Positions 43,945-53,626 of a DNA stretch of 64,000 nucleotides are shown piece by piece. The notes beneath the pieces were generated by a model. That model was not told the origin of the DNA. It searched no databases and worked only from the letters and a program-made list of their open reading frames with translations. The stretch is from Cupriavidus sp. AU9028. Lineage in GTDB: Bacteria; Pseudomonadota; Gammaproteobacteria; Burkholderiales; Burkholderiaceae. A program made the position numbers and the translations under genes. The stretch spans positions 1 through 64,000 of the forward strand of contig NZ_JAIMCG010000014.1 of assembly GCF_019795295.1 (NCBI RefSeq), in the 5' to 3' direction. How positions within the stretch are numbered: position 1 is the stretch's first letter; every line of letters starts with the position of its first letter.

Positions 43945-45798
43945 ATGCAATGGTTCAATCAAATGCGGGTGGCGACCAAGCTGATCGCCGGCTTTCTGAT
44001 CGTCTCCGTCATCGCCCTGGTGATGGGGCTGCTCGGCGTCATCAATATGGGTCGGATGACCGACTGGACCAGCCGGATCTACAACAACGACCTGCAGGCG
44101 CTCAAGGCAGTGCAGGACAGCAACATCAACCTGCTGTACGCAAGCCGTGCGCAGATCGCGCTGCTGTCGGCATCGACGATGGGCGAGCGCAATCGCGAGA
44201 AGAAGCTGATCGATACCTCGTTCGCCAATGTCGAGGAGCGCATGAAGGTGGCGCGCGAGTCGTTCCGCACGGACGAAGGGCTGGCGCTGATCAAGCAGTT
44301 CGATACGCTGTTGCCGGCCTACCGCGATCGCATGAACAAGTTCATCGAGCTGGTGTCGCGCCAGCCGCTGGACACCTCGCAGTTCGAAAGCACCGTGTTC
44401 GAGGAAAGCAGTGCCCTGCTCAAGGACAGCCATGCCATCGAGGAAGCGATGGCCGCGATGGTCAAGCGCCGCGACAATGGTGCCCGCGCCAATATGGACG
44501 AGGCCCGCTCCGTCTATGAAGAGTCGCGCCTGCTGATGCTCGGCCTGGTGCTCGGCGGCGTCGCGCTGTCGATCCTGCTTGGCGTGTTCCTGGCCCGCGC
44601 GCTGTCGCGCCAGCTCGGTGGGGAACCGGCCTACGCCGCGGGCATTGCCGCTCGTATCGCCGATGGCGACTTCGCGACCGAGATCCAGCTGCGCAAGGGC
44701 GACCGCGGCAGCCTGCTGTTTGCCATGAGGCAGATGCAGCTGCAGCTGTCGTCGATGGTGCAGGACTTCAAGATGGCCACCGAATCGATGGCCTCTGCCT
44801 CGCGCCAGATCGCCGTGGGCAACAGCGATCTGTCCCAGCGTACCGAGCAGCAGGCGGCGTCGCTGGAGGAAACCGCGTCGAGCATGGAAGAGCTGACCGG
44901 TACCGTTCGACAGAACGCCGACAACGCCCGCCAGGCCAGCGGCCTGGCAGCCAATGCGTCGGAAACCGCCGTGCGCGGCGGCGAAGTGGTCGGCCGCGTG
45001 GTGCAGACCATGGACGAGATCAACGGCGCCTCCAAGAAGATCGTCGACATCATCGGCGTGATCGAGGGCATCGCCTTCCAGACCAACATCCTGGCGCTGA
45101 ACGCCGCGGTGGAAGCGGCGCGGGCGGGCGAACAGGGCCGCGGCTTCGCGGTGGTGGCCGGCGAGGTGCGCAGCCTGGCGCAGCGCAGCGCCAACGCCGC
45201 CAAGGAAATCAAGGGCCTGATCGGCGATACCGTGGCTCGCGTGGACAACGGTTCGGCGCTGGTGGGCCAGGCCGGCCAGACCATGGACGAGATCGTGCAG
45301 GCAGTCAAGCGCGTGACCGACATCATGGGCGAGATCAGCGCGGCGTCGGCAGAGCAAAGCTCGGGCATCGAGCAGGTCAACAAGGCTGTGGCGCAGATGG
45401 ACGAGGTCACGCAGCAGAACGCCGCGCTGGTGGAAGAAGCTGCCGCCGCTGCCGGCTCGCTGGAAGACCAGGCCGCGCGCCTGATGGCGTCGCTGGCGCG
45501 CTTCCGGCTGGCACAGGCCGAACTGCTGGGCGGCGCTGCTGCCGAGCCTGCCCGCCTGGCCCCTGCCTTCACCTCCGCCGCTCCCGCCGCTGCCGTCGCC
45601 GCGCAGGCACGTCCCGCGAGCACGGCGAAGGACGCGGGCGCTGGCGAAGAGCCGGCGCAGGAGCCGGCCGCAGCCGCCACGCCTGCGGCCAAGGCGCCTC
45701 GGCTGACGGTGCGCAAGGCGGCCCGTCCGGCAGCCAGCACGGCCCCCGCCGCGCCGGCCTCGGCCGCGTCGGACAACGGCGACTGGAGCGCGTTCTGA
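43945..45798 (+). CDS. Methyl-accepting chemotaxis protein
   Basis: A 617-residue transmembrane receptor. Helix 1 ([29 protein letters not shown]) precedes a periplasmic four-helix bundle (about 35-190), helix 2 (about 192-215) and a HAMP. The signalling domain has EEIT-like methylation helices and the tip [19 protein letters not shown]. It ends with a long Ala/Pro-rich linker and the terminal residues DWSAF. This resembles the xWxxF pentapeptide that tethers CheR and CheB in high-abundance receptors. GAGG eight bases before ATG 43945 sets the start. Ligand unknown. Confidence 0.94.
   Translation: MQWFNQMRVATKLIAGFLIVSVIALVMGLLGVINMGRMTDWTSRIYNNDLQALKAVQDSNINLLYASRAQIALLSASTMGERNREKKLIDTSFANVEERMKVARESFRTDEGLALIKQFDTLLPAYRDRMNKFIELVSRQPLDTSQFESTVFEESSALLKDSHAIEEAMAAMVKRRDNGARANMDEARSVYEESRLLMLGLVLGGVALSILLGVFLARALSRQLGGEPAYAAGIAARIADGDFATEIQLRKGDRGSLLFAMRQMQLQLSSMVQDFKMATESMASASRQIAVGNSDLSQRTEQQAASLEETASSMEELTGTVRQNADNARQASGLAANASETAVRGGEVVGRVVQTMDEINGASKKIVDIIGVIEGIAFQTNILALNAAVEAARAGEQGRGFAVVAGEVRSLAQRSANAAKEIKGLIGDTVARVDNGSALVGQAGQTMDEIVQAVKRVTDIMGEISAASAEQSSGIEQVNKAVAQMDEVTQQNAALVEEAAAAAGSLEDQAARLMASLARFRLAQAELLGGAAAEPARLAPAFTSAAPAAAVAAQARPASTAKDAGAGEEPAQEPAAAATPAAKAPRLTVRKAARPAASTAPAAPASAASDNGDWSAF
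44998..45339. repeat. Long near-identical direct repeat, copy 2
   Basis: Second copy of the receptor-tip segment at 43151-43492; see that entry. Confidence 0.85.
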
Positions 45799-45803
45799 TC
45801 GGC

Positions 45804-45837
45804 GGCGGTGGGCCACGCATGCCGTGGCCCCACCGCC
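45804..45837 (+). terminator. Probable terminator of the receptor gene
   Basis: GGCGGTGGGCCAC and GTGGCCCCACCGCC form a long stem with one bulge around a seven-base loop, six bases after the stop codon. No strong T tract follows. Confidence 0.6.
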
Positions 45838-45868
45838 GTCATGCAATGACATGGCTGACGATGGGCGA

Positions 45869-46654
45869 ATGAAGACGATGACGAGCGAAATCACCCTGTC
45901 CATGCCGCGCGACGCGGCGGACAAGCTGCGCGGCGAGTTCGACCACTTCGTCCGCGTCTCCACCGGGCTGGATCGCCAGTTCGTGCCGCCGTCCTTCGAG
46001 GACTTCCTGCGAGCGAGGGTGATGCACCAGGAGGGACCGCTGACGGAGCGGGCGGTCACGCGCCTGCTGACCGGCGGCGAGTACGCGTGGGCCAGGAAGG
46101 TGTTCGACAAGCAGCTGCCCCATGCGATCGCCAACCTGATGCGCGATGCCCAGCGCTTCGGCTTCGGTCTGGCCGTGCGTTCGGACTGGGAGGCGCCGGA
46201 GCGCCTGACCCATGCGCGCGAGTGGGCGGTGGAAATCCTGGAGCAGGCGGGGGCAGACCCCGCGCTGGCCGACAACCTCGCCCAGCAGATCACCGCAGCG
46301 GCCGTGGACGTGCGCACGATCGAGGAACAGATGCAGACGCCGGCGTGGCGGCTGGCGGACAGCCTGCGCCGCAGGGTCTACGACCTGCTCTACCTGGTCC
46401 AGACCGAACGCAGCACGGCAGCGGCCTTGTCGCGTCTGGGAGAGCTGCGGGCAATGCTTGGACTGGCGCTCGACTATGGCTCCATGGACGCCGAGGAGGC
46501 GGACCGGGTCATGCAGCAAGTCGAACATACTCGGCCCCAGCTGTTCGAGGAGGAGCCGGACGACGTCTTTACGCGGTTTGCTGCGTGGCTCAGACGCGTC
46601 TTCAAGCCGGTGCCGGCGTCGGCGCCGACGGCAGGACCGAAGAAGCGGCGCTGA
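45869..46654 (+). CDS. Hypothetical helical protein upstream of flhDC
   Basis: About 261 residues, all helical in appearance, with no family recognised. ATG 45869 (MKTMTSEITLS) is one of several close starts (45851, 45878); none has a strong ribosome site. Residues 95-215 are rich in amphipathic helices (ADNLAQQITAAAVDVRTIEE, VYDLLYLVQTERSTAAALSR). The C terminus is basic (FKPVPASAPTAGPKKRR). No signal peptide or membrane segment. It lies between a receptor and flhDC, and codon use is like its neighbours; a role in motility is only suggested by position. Confidence 0.65.
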   Translation: MKTMTSEITLSMPRDAADKLRGEFDHFVRVSTGLDRQFVPPSFEDFLRARVMHQEGPLTERAVTRLLTGGEYAWARKVFDKQLPHAIANLMRDAQRFGFGLAVRSDWEAPERLTHAREWAVEILEQAGADPALADNLAQQITAAAVDVRTIEEQMQTPAWRLADSLRRRVYDLLYLVQTERSTAAALSRLGELRAMLGLALDYGSMDAEEADRVMQQVEHTRPQLFEEEPDDVFTRFAAWLRRVFKPVPASAPTAGPKKRR

Positions 46655-46814
46655 CGGGAGCGTGTTGCGCGCACGCGTCGCCGCGCCATGACACTGGACC
46701 TCGCACACGGCGCCGCAGGCGCCTTTTGGTGTTTCAGTGCGGTTACAAAATCACAAAGCGCACCCGCAATGTATCTTTCATGCGACAACCGGCGACTCCC
46801 AACGAAAGTAGGGA

Positions 46815-46844
46815 TTGGCAGCACCGGTCGATTCCCGATATAAA
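46815..46844 (+). promoter_or_regulatory. Sigma-70 promoter of flhDC
   Basis: TTGGCA (46815-46820), 18 bases, TATAAA (46839-46844). Five of six bases match in each box. The expected start is near 46851, giving a leader of about 180 bases. Confidence 0.6.
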
Positions 46845-46867
46845 ACGGTCAGTTTCATTTACATTCG

Positions 46868-46894
46868 GTAACACTTGTTACGGGTAATCGTTAC
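46868..46894. promoter_or_regulatory. Double GTAAC/GTTAC inverted repeat in the flhDC leader
   Basis: GTAAC at 46868 and GTTAC at 46877, then GTAAT at 46884 and GTTAC at 46890: two adjacent inverted repeats just downstream of the predicted transcription start, where a bound repressor would block transcription. Confidence 0.45.
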
Positions 46895-47031
46895 GAGTCT
46901 GCTGAATGTGATGAAAAAGGTGCAGTAATTGATCGTTGTATCCCTCGCCGCGCAACATAACGATCCGGTCGCCGGGCATCTCCCGGTAAGCACTGGACAA
47001 GCGTGGAAGGGCCCTTGGTAGCGGGGATAAA

Positions 47032-47349
47032 TTGGAAAATAGCGAAGTTCTCCATGAGATCCGGGAGGTGAATCTCGCCTATCTGCTGCTCGCGCAGCGC
47101 CTGGTGCGAGAAAACCACCTCGAGGCAATGTTCCGCCTCGGTGTCAGCAAGGAGATTGCCGACATCCTGGCGAAGCTGACGCCAGCACAGCTGGTCAAGC
47201 TGGCGGCGTCCAACATGGTGCTGTGCCGCTTTCGCTTCGACGATCACGCGTTGCTGTCGACGCTGACTCACACGGCCAAGAGCCACGATATGCAGCAGAT
47301 TCACGCGGCTATCCTGCTCGCCCGTCAGCCCGTGGAGTCGCTGAATTGA
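47032..47349 (+). CDS. flhD: Flagellar master regulator subunit FlhD
   Basis: A 105-residue FlhD, complete: [40 protein letters not shown] and [20 protein letters not shown] are conserved blocks. The start is TTG 47032, with GGGGA four bases upstream; no ATG or GTG lies in frame at the conserved N terminus. FlhD and FlhC form the hexamer that activates class II flagellar promoters. The stop overlaps the flhC start (TTGA). Confidence 0.94.
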   Translation: MENSEVLHEIREVNLAYLLLAQRLVRENHLEAMFRLGVSKEIADILAKLTPAQLVKLAASNMVLCRFRFDDHALLSTLTHTAKSHDMQQIHAAILLARQPVESLN

Positions 47350-47948
47350 ACGCCCTGCTGCAAGCCCAACCCGAACGGAGCTTTGCAGCTCCCCCGGTTC
47401 CCCAGCGCAAGAGTGTCCTGCAGGATGCCAACCAGACCCAGCTCGCCATCGAGCTGATTGGCCTGGGTGCACGCCTGCAAGTGCTCGAAGCCGAGACGAC
47501 GCTGTCGCGCGACCGGCTGATCCGGCTGTACAAGGAGCTGCGCGGCGTCTCGCCTCCCAAGGGCATGCTGCCCTTCTCGACGGACTGGTTCATCACCTGG
47601 CTGCCGAATATTCACTCCTCGCTGTTCTATTCCGCCTACCACTTCATGGTCGAGCAGGGCGAGGCCAGCGGCATCCGCGCGGTCGTCGCCGCATACCGGC
47701 TGTACCTGGAACATGTGCGGCTGCTGGGCGGTGAAATTGTCTTAAGTTTTACCCGTGCCTGGACGTTAGTAAGGTTCTTCGAGAGCAATATGCTGCAGCT
47801 TTCCAGCTGCACATGCTGCGGAGGGGAGTTCGTGACGCACGCCTACGAGCCGAACGCGAACTTCGTCTGCAGCTTGTGCCGCCCGCCTTCGCGGGCAGGC
47901 AAGGCGAAAAAGCTCCCGAAGGACGCCACGCCAGCGCAACCCCACTGA
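47346..47948 (+). CDS. flhC: Flagellar master regulator subunit FlhC
   Basis: About 200 residues. [40 protein letters not shown] and [20 protein letters not shown] are FlhC signatures. The zinc-binding cysteines lie in [11 protein letters not shown] and FVCSLCRPP. The start is TTG 47346, which overlaps the flhD stop by four bases and has GGAG eight bases upstream; an internal start would cut the conserved N terminus. FlhC is the main DNA-contacting subunit. Confidence 0.94.
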   Translation: MNALLQAQPERSFAAPPVPQRKSVLQDANQTQLAIELIGLGARLQVLEAETTLSRDRLIRLYKELRGVSPPKGMLPFSTDWFITWLPNIHSSLFYSAYHFMVEQGEASGIRAVVAAYRLYLEHVRLLGGEIVLSFTRAWTLVRFFESNMLQLSSCTCCGGEFVTHAYEPNANFVCSLCRPPSRAGKAKKLPKDATPAQPH

Positions 47949-48060
47949 GACACGCGGGAGCGCGGCGAATCTCCGGCGGCAGGGCGGTGCGCAAGCGCCG
48001 CCAGGCAAGCGGCGGTTCGAGGGCGTGTCCGACGCGTGTTTTTCTGACGGGGAATCGATC

Positions 48061-48924
48061 GTGCTAGTAGTTCTCGGCTATATCGTCGTGCTTGCGGCGG
48101 TGCTTGGCGGATACGCCATGACCGGCGGCCACATGGGCGCGCTGTATCAACCGGCAGAACTGGTGATCATCGGCGGCGCAGCGGTCGGGGCTTTCATCAG
48201 CGCCAACAGCGGCAAGGCCATCAAGGCCACCATGCGCGCCATGCCCAAGCTGTTCCGGGGCAGCAAGTACAACAAGGCGCTCTACATGGAAGTGATGGCA
48301 CTGCTGTACGTGCTGTTGTCCAAGGCGCGCCGCGAGGGCATTCTGTTTCTCGAAAAGGAAATCGCCGACCCCGCCGCCAGCAGCGTGTTCAGCCAGTATC
48401 CGCGCATCCTCGCCGATCCGCAGATGATGGAGTTCCTGACCGACTACCTGCGCATGATGGTCAACGGCAATATGAACGCTTTCGAGATCGAGGCCCTGAT
48501 GGACCACGAGATCGAGACGTTCCGTCATGAAGCCGAGGTTCCCGCCCACGCGCTGTCCCGCGTCGGCGACGGCCTGCCCGCCTTCGGCATCGTTGCCGCG
48601 GTGATGGGCGTGGTGCACGCGCTGGCTTCCGCGGACCTGCCGCCGGCCGAGCTGGGCGCGCTGATTGCCCACGCGATGGTCGGTACCTTCCTCGGCATTC
48701 TGCTGGCCTACGGCTTCATCTCGCCGCTGGCCTCGCGCATCGAGCACCAGGTCTCCGAGACCGTGAAGATGTACGAGTGCATCAAGGTTACGCTGCTCGC
48801 CTCGCTCAACGGCTATGCGCCGCTGGTCGCGGTGGAATTCGGTCGCAAGGTCCTGTACTCCAGCGTTCGCCCGTCGTTCCTCGAACTGGACGACCACGTG
48901 CGCGAAGTCAAGAGCCTGACCTGA
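48061..48924 (+). CDS. motA: Flagellar motor stator protein MotA
   Basis: A 287-residue proton-channel subunit with four membrane helices. LVVLGYIVVLAAVLGGYAMT is helix 1. The cytoplasmic loop has conserved charges (KARREGILFLEKE and HEIETFRHEAEVPAHALSRV) that interact with FliG. Helices 3 and 4 include VGDGLPAFGIVAAVMGVVHA and HAMVGTFLGILLAYGFISPL. The start is GTG 48061, giving the standard opening, with GGGGAA upstream; the frame continues further upstream without similarity. motB follows after 28 bases. Confidence 0.95.
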   Translation: MLVVLGYIVVLAAVLGGYAMTGGHMGALYQPAELVIIGGAAVGAFISANSGKAIKATMRAMPKLFRGSKYNKALYMEVMALLYVLLSKARREGILFLEKEIADPAASSVFSQYPRILADPQMMEFLTDYLRMMVNGNMNAFEIEALMDHEIETFRHEAEVPAHALSRVGDGLPAFGIVAAVMGVVHALASADLPPAELGALIAHAMVGTFLGILLAYGFISPLASRIEHQVSETVKMYECIKVTLLASLNGYAPLVAVEFGRKVLYSSVRPSFLELDDHVREVKSLT

Positions 48925-48952
48925 TCCCCCAAACTCATCGAGGCACCAAGTC

Positions 48953-49975
48953 ATGAGCAGCGGCAGCATGCACGACAACGCTCGCCCTATCATCGTCCGG
49001 CGCGCCAAGAAGCACGACAAGCCGCACGGCAACCATAGCTGGAAGATCGCCTATGCCGACTTCATGACGGCGATGATGGCCTTCTTCCTGGTCCTGTGGC
49101 TGCTCAGCTCCTCGACGCCCAAGGGCCTGGTGCAGGTGGCGGAGTACTTCCGGACGCCGCTGAAGGTCGCCATCGCCGGCGGCAACAAGAGCAGCCTGTC
49201 GCAGAGCGTGATTCCGGGCGGCGGGCAGGACCCGACGCGCGAGGATGCGGAAGTGCGGCGTGCCAACGAGGACGATCAGTCGGCGGCGCAGCGGCGGCGC
49301 GACCAGATCGACAGCGAGCGCCTGCGCCATCTGAAGCGCCGGCTGGAGCAGATCATCGAGAACAACCCGGTGCTGCGGCAGTTCCGTCCGCAGTTGCTGC
49401 TGGATATCACCAGCGAGGGGCTGCGCATCCAGATCCTGGATACGCAGAATCGGCCGATGTTCCGCACCGGCAGCGCCAATGTCGAACCGTATATGCGCAC
49501 CATCCTGCGCGAGATCGGTCCGGTCCTCAACGAGATGCCGAACAAGGTCAGCCTGTCGGGCCATACCGACGCGGCCACCTACATCAACGGCGAACGCAAT
49601 TACAGCAACTGGGAGCTGTCGGCCGACCGCGCCAATGCGTCGCGCCGCGAGCTGATCGGGGGCGGCATGCAGGAGGGCAAGGTGCTGCGCGTACTGGGCC
49701 TGGCGCAGACCATGCCGCTGGACAAGAACGACCTGATGGCGCCGATCAACCGCCGGATCAGCATCGTCGTATTGAATCACCGCGCGCAATCGCGCTTCGA
49801 GGCCGAGAACGCCAGCGCCGCCGACGTCGCGGTCAAGGCCAGGGCCGGCGAGGTCGCGGGCGAGTTGCAGCAAAGCCTGGAGCCGCAGCCCGCGGTGGGC
49901 GGCAATGGCGCGGCGGCCCAGCCAGCGCCGCGCCCGCCTGCACCGCCGGCCGCGCCTGCCGCGCCGGCCCGCTGA
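48953..49975 (+). CDS. motB: Flagellar motor stator protein MotB
   Basis: A 340-residue stator subunit. The short basic N terminus leads into the single helix with the proton-carrying Asp in WKIAYADFMTAMMAFFLVLWLL. A plug region and periplasmic linker follow, then an OmpA-like peptidoglycan-binding domain (about 150-275) with SLSGHTDAATY, NWELSADRANASRREL and INRRISIVVL. The last 60 residues are Ala/Pro/Gln-rich. It pairs with MotA to form the ion-driven stator. Confidence 0.95.
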   Translation: MSSGSMHDNARPIIVRRAKKHDKPHGNHSWKIAYADFMTAMMAFFLVLWLLSSSTPKGLVQVAEYFRTPLKVAIAGGNKSSLSQSVIPGGGQDPTREDAEVRRANEDDQSAAQRRRDQIDSERLRHLKRRLEQIIENNPVLRQFRPQLLLDITSEGLRIQILDTQNRPMFRTGSANVEPYMRTILREIGPVLNEMPNKVSLSGHTDAATYINGERNYSNWELSADRANASRRELIGGGMQEGKVLRVLGLAQTMPLDKNDLMAPINRRISIVVLNHRAQSRFEAENASAADVAVKARAGEVAGELQQSLEPQPAVGGNGAAAQPAPRPPAPPAAPAAPAR

Positions 49976-50019
49976 GGGCACGCGGCACCGCGCAGCGCCA
50001 GCCAGATTGTAAGCACGCT

Positions 50020-50046
50020 TAATAAGATCGTCACCCAGGTCGATAA
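50020..50046 (+). promoter_or_regulatory. Weak candidate FliA promoter before cheA
   Basis: GTCGATAA (50039-50046) matches seven of eight -10 bases. The -35 region (TAATAAGA at 50020) is only partly like the consensus. It lies in the 122-base motB-cheA gap. Confidence 0.35.
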
Positions 50047-50097
50047 CAAGACCAGGCAACGGCGTTTCGCATCAGTAATCAGTGAGTCAGGACGGTC

Positions 50098-52143
50098 ATG
50101 TCTGTCGATATCGATATCACGCAGTTCTACCAGACCTTCTTCGAGGAAGCGGAAGAGCTGCTCGTTGAAATGGAGCAGCTGCTGCTCGGGCTGGATCTGG
50201 AAGAGCCGGATTCGGAGGATCTGAACGCGATCTTCCGCGCGGCCCATTCGATCAAGGGCGGCGCCGCCACGTTCGGCTTCACCGCGCTGACCGAGACCAC
50301 CCACTTGCTGGAGAACCTGCTCGATCGCGCGCGGCGCCGGGAAATGGCGTTGTCCAGGACCATCATCGACACCTTTCTGGAAACCAAGGACGTGTTGCAA
50401 GACCAGCTGAACGCCTATCGCAACGGCACCGAACCCGACCCCGAGACGATGGCCCGCATCTGCGCGGTGCTGCAGCAGCTGGCTCTGGAAGCCGGTGGCG
50501 AAGCCCCCGCCGCGCCGGCTCCGGCTCCGACTCCGGTTGCGGCGCCCGCGCCGGCCGCCGCGGCCAGTCCCGCTGGCGCGGGCGGCGGCCTGAAGGTGCG
50601 GCTGCTGGGCGTGTCGGCGGACGATCAGGCGCTGCTGCGCGAAGAACTGGGCAACCTCGGCGAGATCACCGGCCAGAGCGAAAGCAACGGCGAACTGACG
50701 ATCTGGCTGTCGACGCAATGCAGCGCCGACGACATCATCGCGGTCTGCTGCTTCATCATTGACGACAAGCAGATCGTGATCGAAGCCGGTGGCGACGCGC
50801 CGGCAGTGGCGGCACCGGCTGCCGAAGCGGCGGCGCCCGCACCTGCGCAAGCCGCTGCGGCCCCTGTGGTTGCTGCCCCGGTTGCCGCGGCCCCCGCAGC
50901 GGGCGCCAAGGACAAGGAAAAGGCCAAGCCCGCCGCGGCCGCCGCCGCGCACGCCGAATCCGGCTCGATCCGCGTGCCGACCGAAAAGGTCGACCAGATC
51001 ATCAACCTGGTCGGCGAACTGGTGATCACGCAGTCGATGCTGGCACAGACGGCCTCGTCGCTCGATCCGGTGCTGTTCGACCGCCTGTTCTCCGGCATGG
51101 GTCAGCTCGAGCGCAATGCGCGCGACCTGCAGGAAGCGGTGATGTCGATCCGGATGATGCCGATGGACTACGTCTTCTCGCGCTTCCCCCGTCTGGTGCG
51201 CGACCTGGCGAGCAAGCTCGGCAAGCAGATCGATCTGGTGACGTTCGGCAAGGCCACCGAGCTGGACAAGAGCCTGATCGAGCGGATCATCGATCCGTTG
51301 ACCCACCTGGTGCGCAACAGCCTGGATCACGGCATCGAGACGCCGGACAAGCGCGTGGCCGCGGGCAAGGAGCCGACCGGCCAGCTGATCCTGTCCGCCC
51401 AGCACCATGGCGGCAATATCGTCATCGAAGTGAGCGACGACGGCGGCGGCCTGCGCCGCGACAAGATCCTGGCCAAGGCCATCCAGAACGGCCTGCCGGT
51501 CTCCGAGAACATCAGCGACGAGGAAGTCTGGCAACTGATCTTCGCGCCGGGCTTCTCCACTGCGGAAGCGGTCACCGACCTGTCGGGCCGCGGCGTGGGC
51601 ATGGACGTGGTCAAGCGGAACATCCAGGAGATGGGCGGCCACGTCGAGATCAGCTCCCGTCCGGGCCAGGGCACCACCACCCGCATCGTGCTGCCGCTGA
51701 CGCTGGCGATTCTCGACGGCATGTCGGTGCGCGTGGGCGAGGAAACCTTCATCCTGCCGCTGAACTGCGTGATGGAGTCGCTGCAACCGAAGGCTGACGA
51801 CGTGCGCACCGCCGCCAACAGCGAGCGCGTGATGCATGTGCGCGGCGAATACCTGCCGCTACTGGAACTGCATCGCGTCTTCAACGTGGAGAACGCGGTC
51901 CAGGAACCGACGCAGGGCATCGCCATCATCCTGCAGGCCGAAGGCAAGCGCTTCGCCCTGCTGGTGGACCAGCTGATCGGCCAGCACCAGGTCGTGCTGA
52001 AGAATCTGGAAACGAACTACCGCAAGGTTCCGGGCATCTCCGCCGCGACCATCCTCGGCGATGGCAGCGTGGCGCTGATCGTCGACGTCGCGGCGCTGCA
52101 GCGCACCGGCGTGCGCCGCCAGGAGCCGGCATTGGCGCAGTAA
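50098..52143 (+). CDS. cheA: Chemotaxis histidine kinase CheA
   Basis: A 681-residue kinase. P1 phospho-acceptor His in FRAAHSIKGGAATFGF (near residue 48). A P2-like domain (about 160-235, LKVRLLGVSADDQALLREEL) lies between two Ala/Pro linkers. The dimerisation domain begins SGSIRVPTEKVDQIINLVGE. The ATPase has HLVRNSLDHGIETPD (N box), VIEVSDDGGGLRRD (G1) and GRGVGMDVVK (G2). P5 (LDGMSVRVGEETFILPLN) binds CheW and receptors. It phosphorylates CheY and CheB. First gene of the che set that runs on to cheZ. Confidence 0.96.
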   Translation: MSVDIDITQFYQTFFEEAEELLVEMEQLLLGLDLEEPDSEDLNAIFRAAHSIKGGAATFGFTALTETTHLLENLLDRARRREMALSRTIIDTFLETKDVLQDQLNAYRNGTEPDPETMARICAVLQQLALEAGGEAPAAPAPAPTPVAAPAPAAAASPAGAGGGLKVRLLGVSADDQALLREELGNLGEITGQSESNGELTIWLSTQCSADDIIAVCCFIIDDKQIVIEAGGDAPAVAAPAAEAAAPAPAQAAAAPVVAAPVAAAPAAGAKDKEKAKPAAAAAAHAESGSIRVPTEKVDQIINLVGELVITQSMLAQTASSLDPVLFDRLFSGMGQLERNARDLQEAVMSIRMMPMDYVFSRFPRLVRDLASKLGKQIDLVTFGKATELDKSLIERIIDPLTHLVRNSLDHGIETPDKRVAAGKEPTGQLILSAQHHGGNIVIEVSDDGGGLRRDKILAKAIQNGLPVSENISDEEVWQLIFAPGFSTAEAVTDLSGRGVGMDVVKRNIQEMGGHVEISSRPGQGTTTRIVLPLTLAILDGMSVRVGEETFILPLNCVMESLQPKADDVRTAANSERVMHVRGEYLPLLELHRVFNVENAVQEPTQGIAIILQAEGKRFALLVDQLIGQHQVVLKNLETNYRKVPGISAATILGDGSVALIVDVAALQRTGVRRQEPALAQ

Positions 52144-52194
52144 TCGCGTCCTGGCAAGGAACCAAGCAATCTAGGGAAGGGAGAGAAGCAAACC

Positions 52195-52689
52195 ATGGCC
52201 GGCATTGGACATATCGAAGCCGAAGGCAAGGAAGGCGAAGGCCAGGAGTTCCTGGTCTTCACGCTCGGCTCGGAAGAATACGGGATCGACATCCTGAAGG
52301 TGCAGGAGATCCGCGGCTACGACGGCGTCACGCGCATCGCCAACGCGCCTGACTTCATCAAGGGCGTGACCAACCTGCGCGGCGTGATCGTGCCGATCGT
52401 CGATCTGCGCATCAAATTCCGTCTGGGCAATGTCCGCTACGACCACCAGACCGTCGTCATCATCCTGAACATTGCCGGCCGCGTGGTCGGCATCGTGGTG
52501 GACGGCGTGTCGGACGTGCTGACGCTCGGTGGCGAAGCCATCAAGCCGGCGCCGGAATTTGGCGTGTCGGTTTCGACCGACTTCGTCACCGGCCTTGGCA
52601 CCGTCGAAGGACGCATGCTGATCCTGCTCGACATCGAGCGCCTGATGACCAGCCCCGAGATGGAGCTGGTCGAGGTGGAAACCGCCTGA
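52195..52689 (+). CDS. cheW: Chemotaxis coupling protein CheW (second copy)
   Basis: A 164-residue CheW right after che[41 protein letters not shown] and [20 protein letters not shown] are diagnostic. Closely similar to the copy at 41563, mostly differing in the C-terminal third. A GGGAGAG stretch precedes the ATG. Serves the core CheA array; the two copies may give different receptor preferences. Confidence 0.95.
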   Translation: MAGIGHIEAEGKEGEGQEFLVFTLGSEEYGIDILKVQEIRGYDGVTRIANAPDFIKGVTNLRGVIVPIVDLRIKFRLGNVRYDHQTVVIILNIAGRVVGIVVDGVSDVLTLGGEAIKPAPEFGVSVSTDFVTGLGTVEGRMLILLDIERLMTSPEMELVEVETA

Positions 52690-52747
52690 AGCATGACGGC
52701 GCCGCGCACTTCCCTGCGTGGCGCCGGGTAACGCCGCTGGACCTCAC

Positions 52748-53626
52748 ATGACGCCGCTTCGCCCCTCCGCTCCCAATATCATCGCCCCCCGGGACGACGC
52801 GCGCGACTTCCTGCTGACCGAGCGGGATTTCGACCGGATCCGCGCGCTGATCCACCGGCGCGCCGGCATTTCGCTGGGCAGCCACAAGCGGGAGATGGTC
52901 TACAGCCGCCTCGCGCGGCGGTTGCGCGCGTTGCGCCTGAACGACTTCGCCACCTACCTGGCCGTGCTCGAAGCCGACGAGAGCTGCGACGAGTGGGAGT
53001 ACTTCACCAACGCGCTGACCACCAACCTGACCTCGTTCTTCCGCGAGGCGCATCACTTCCCGTTGCTGGCCGAGCACGCCAAAAAGATCGGCCGGCCCTA
53101 TTCGGTCTGGTGCGCCGCCGCCTCGACCGGCGAGGAGCCGTACTCGATCGCCATCACGCTGGCGGAGGCGCTGGGCGACCGGGCCTCGACGGTGCTTGCA
53201 ACGGACATCGACACACAGGTGCTGGCCAAGGCAAGGGCAGGCGTCTATACCGCCGAGCAGGTGTCGCGGCTGTCGCAGGACCGGCTCAAGCGCTTCTTCC
53301 TGAAGGGCACCGGACAGCGCGCCGGCCTGGTCAAGGTCAAGCCGGAGCTGGCATCGACCATTTCGTTCGAGCCGCTGAACCTGCTGGCGCCCGACTGGGG
53401 CATCCGCGAGCGTTTCGATGCGATCTTCTGCCGCAACGTCATGATCTACTTCGACAAGCCGACGCAGGGCCGCATCCTGGAGCGCTTCGTTCCGCTGCTC
53501 AAGCCGCATGGCCTGCTGTTCGCCGGCCATTCGGAGAACTTCTCCTACGTGACGCGGGCCTTCCAGCTGCGCGGCCAGACGGTGTACGAACTCTCGCCGC
53601 CTGGCGCGAGGACTGGAGCGCCGTGA
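52748..53626 (+). CDS. cheR: Chemotaxis protein methyltransferase CheR
   Basis: A 292-residue SAM-dependent enzyme that methylates receptor glutamates. The N-terminal helical domain has [20 protein letters not shown], and the SAM site is [20 protein letters not shown]. Downstream are [35 protein letters not shown] and [13 protein letters not shown] 52748 is the first start after the cheW stop that keeps the domain whole. The stop overlaps the cheD start (TGATG). Confidence 0.95.
   Translation: MTPLRPSAPNIIAPRDDARDFLLTERDFDRIRALIHRRAGISLGSHKREMVYSRLARRLRALRLNDFATYLAVLEADESCDEWEYFTNALTTNLTSFFREAHHFPLLAEHAKKIGRPYSVWCAAASTGEEPYSIAITLAEALGDRASTVLATDIDTQVLAKARAGVYTAEQVSRLSQDRLKRFFLKGTGQRAGLVKVKPELASTISFEPLNLLAPDWGIRERFDAIFCRNVMIYFDKPTQGRILERFVPLLKPHGLLFAGHSENFSYVTRAFQLRGQTVYELSPPGARTGAP

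Larger units (their letters stand above)
46655..47031. other. flhDC promoter and leader region
   Basis: A 377-base region, noticeably more AT-rich than its surroundings from 46740 on. It holds a sigma-70-like promoter (46815-46844), GTAAC/GTTAC inverted repeats in the transcribed leader (46868-46894), and about 140 further leader bases before the flhD start. This is the expected integration point for motility control. Confidence 0.6.

Noticed and set aside
43876-46317. 813-codon minus-strand frame opposite the receptor
   Set aside because: Antisense shadow of receptor coding sequence; the plus strand is unambiguous.
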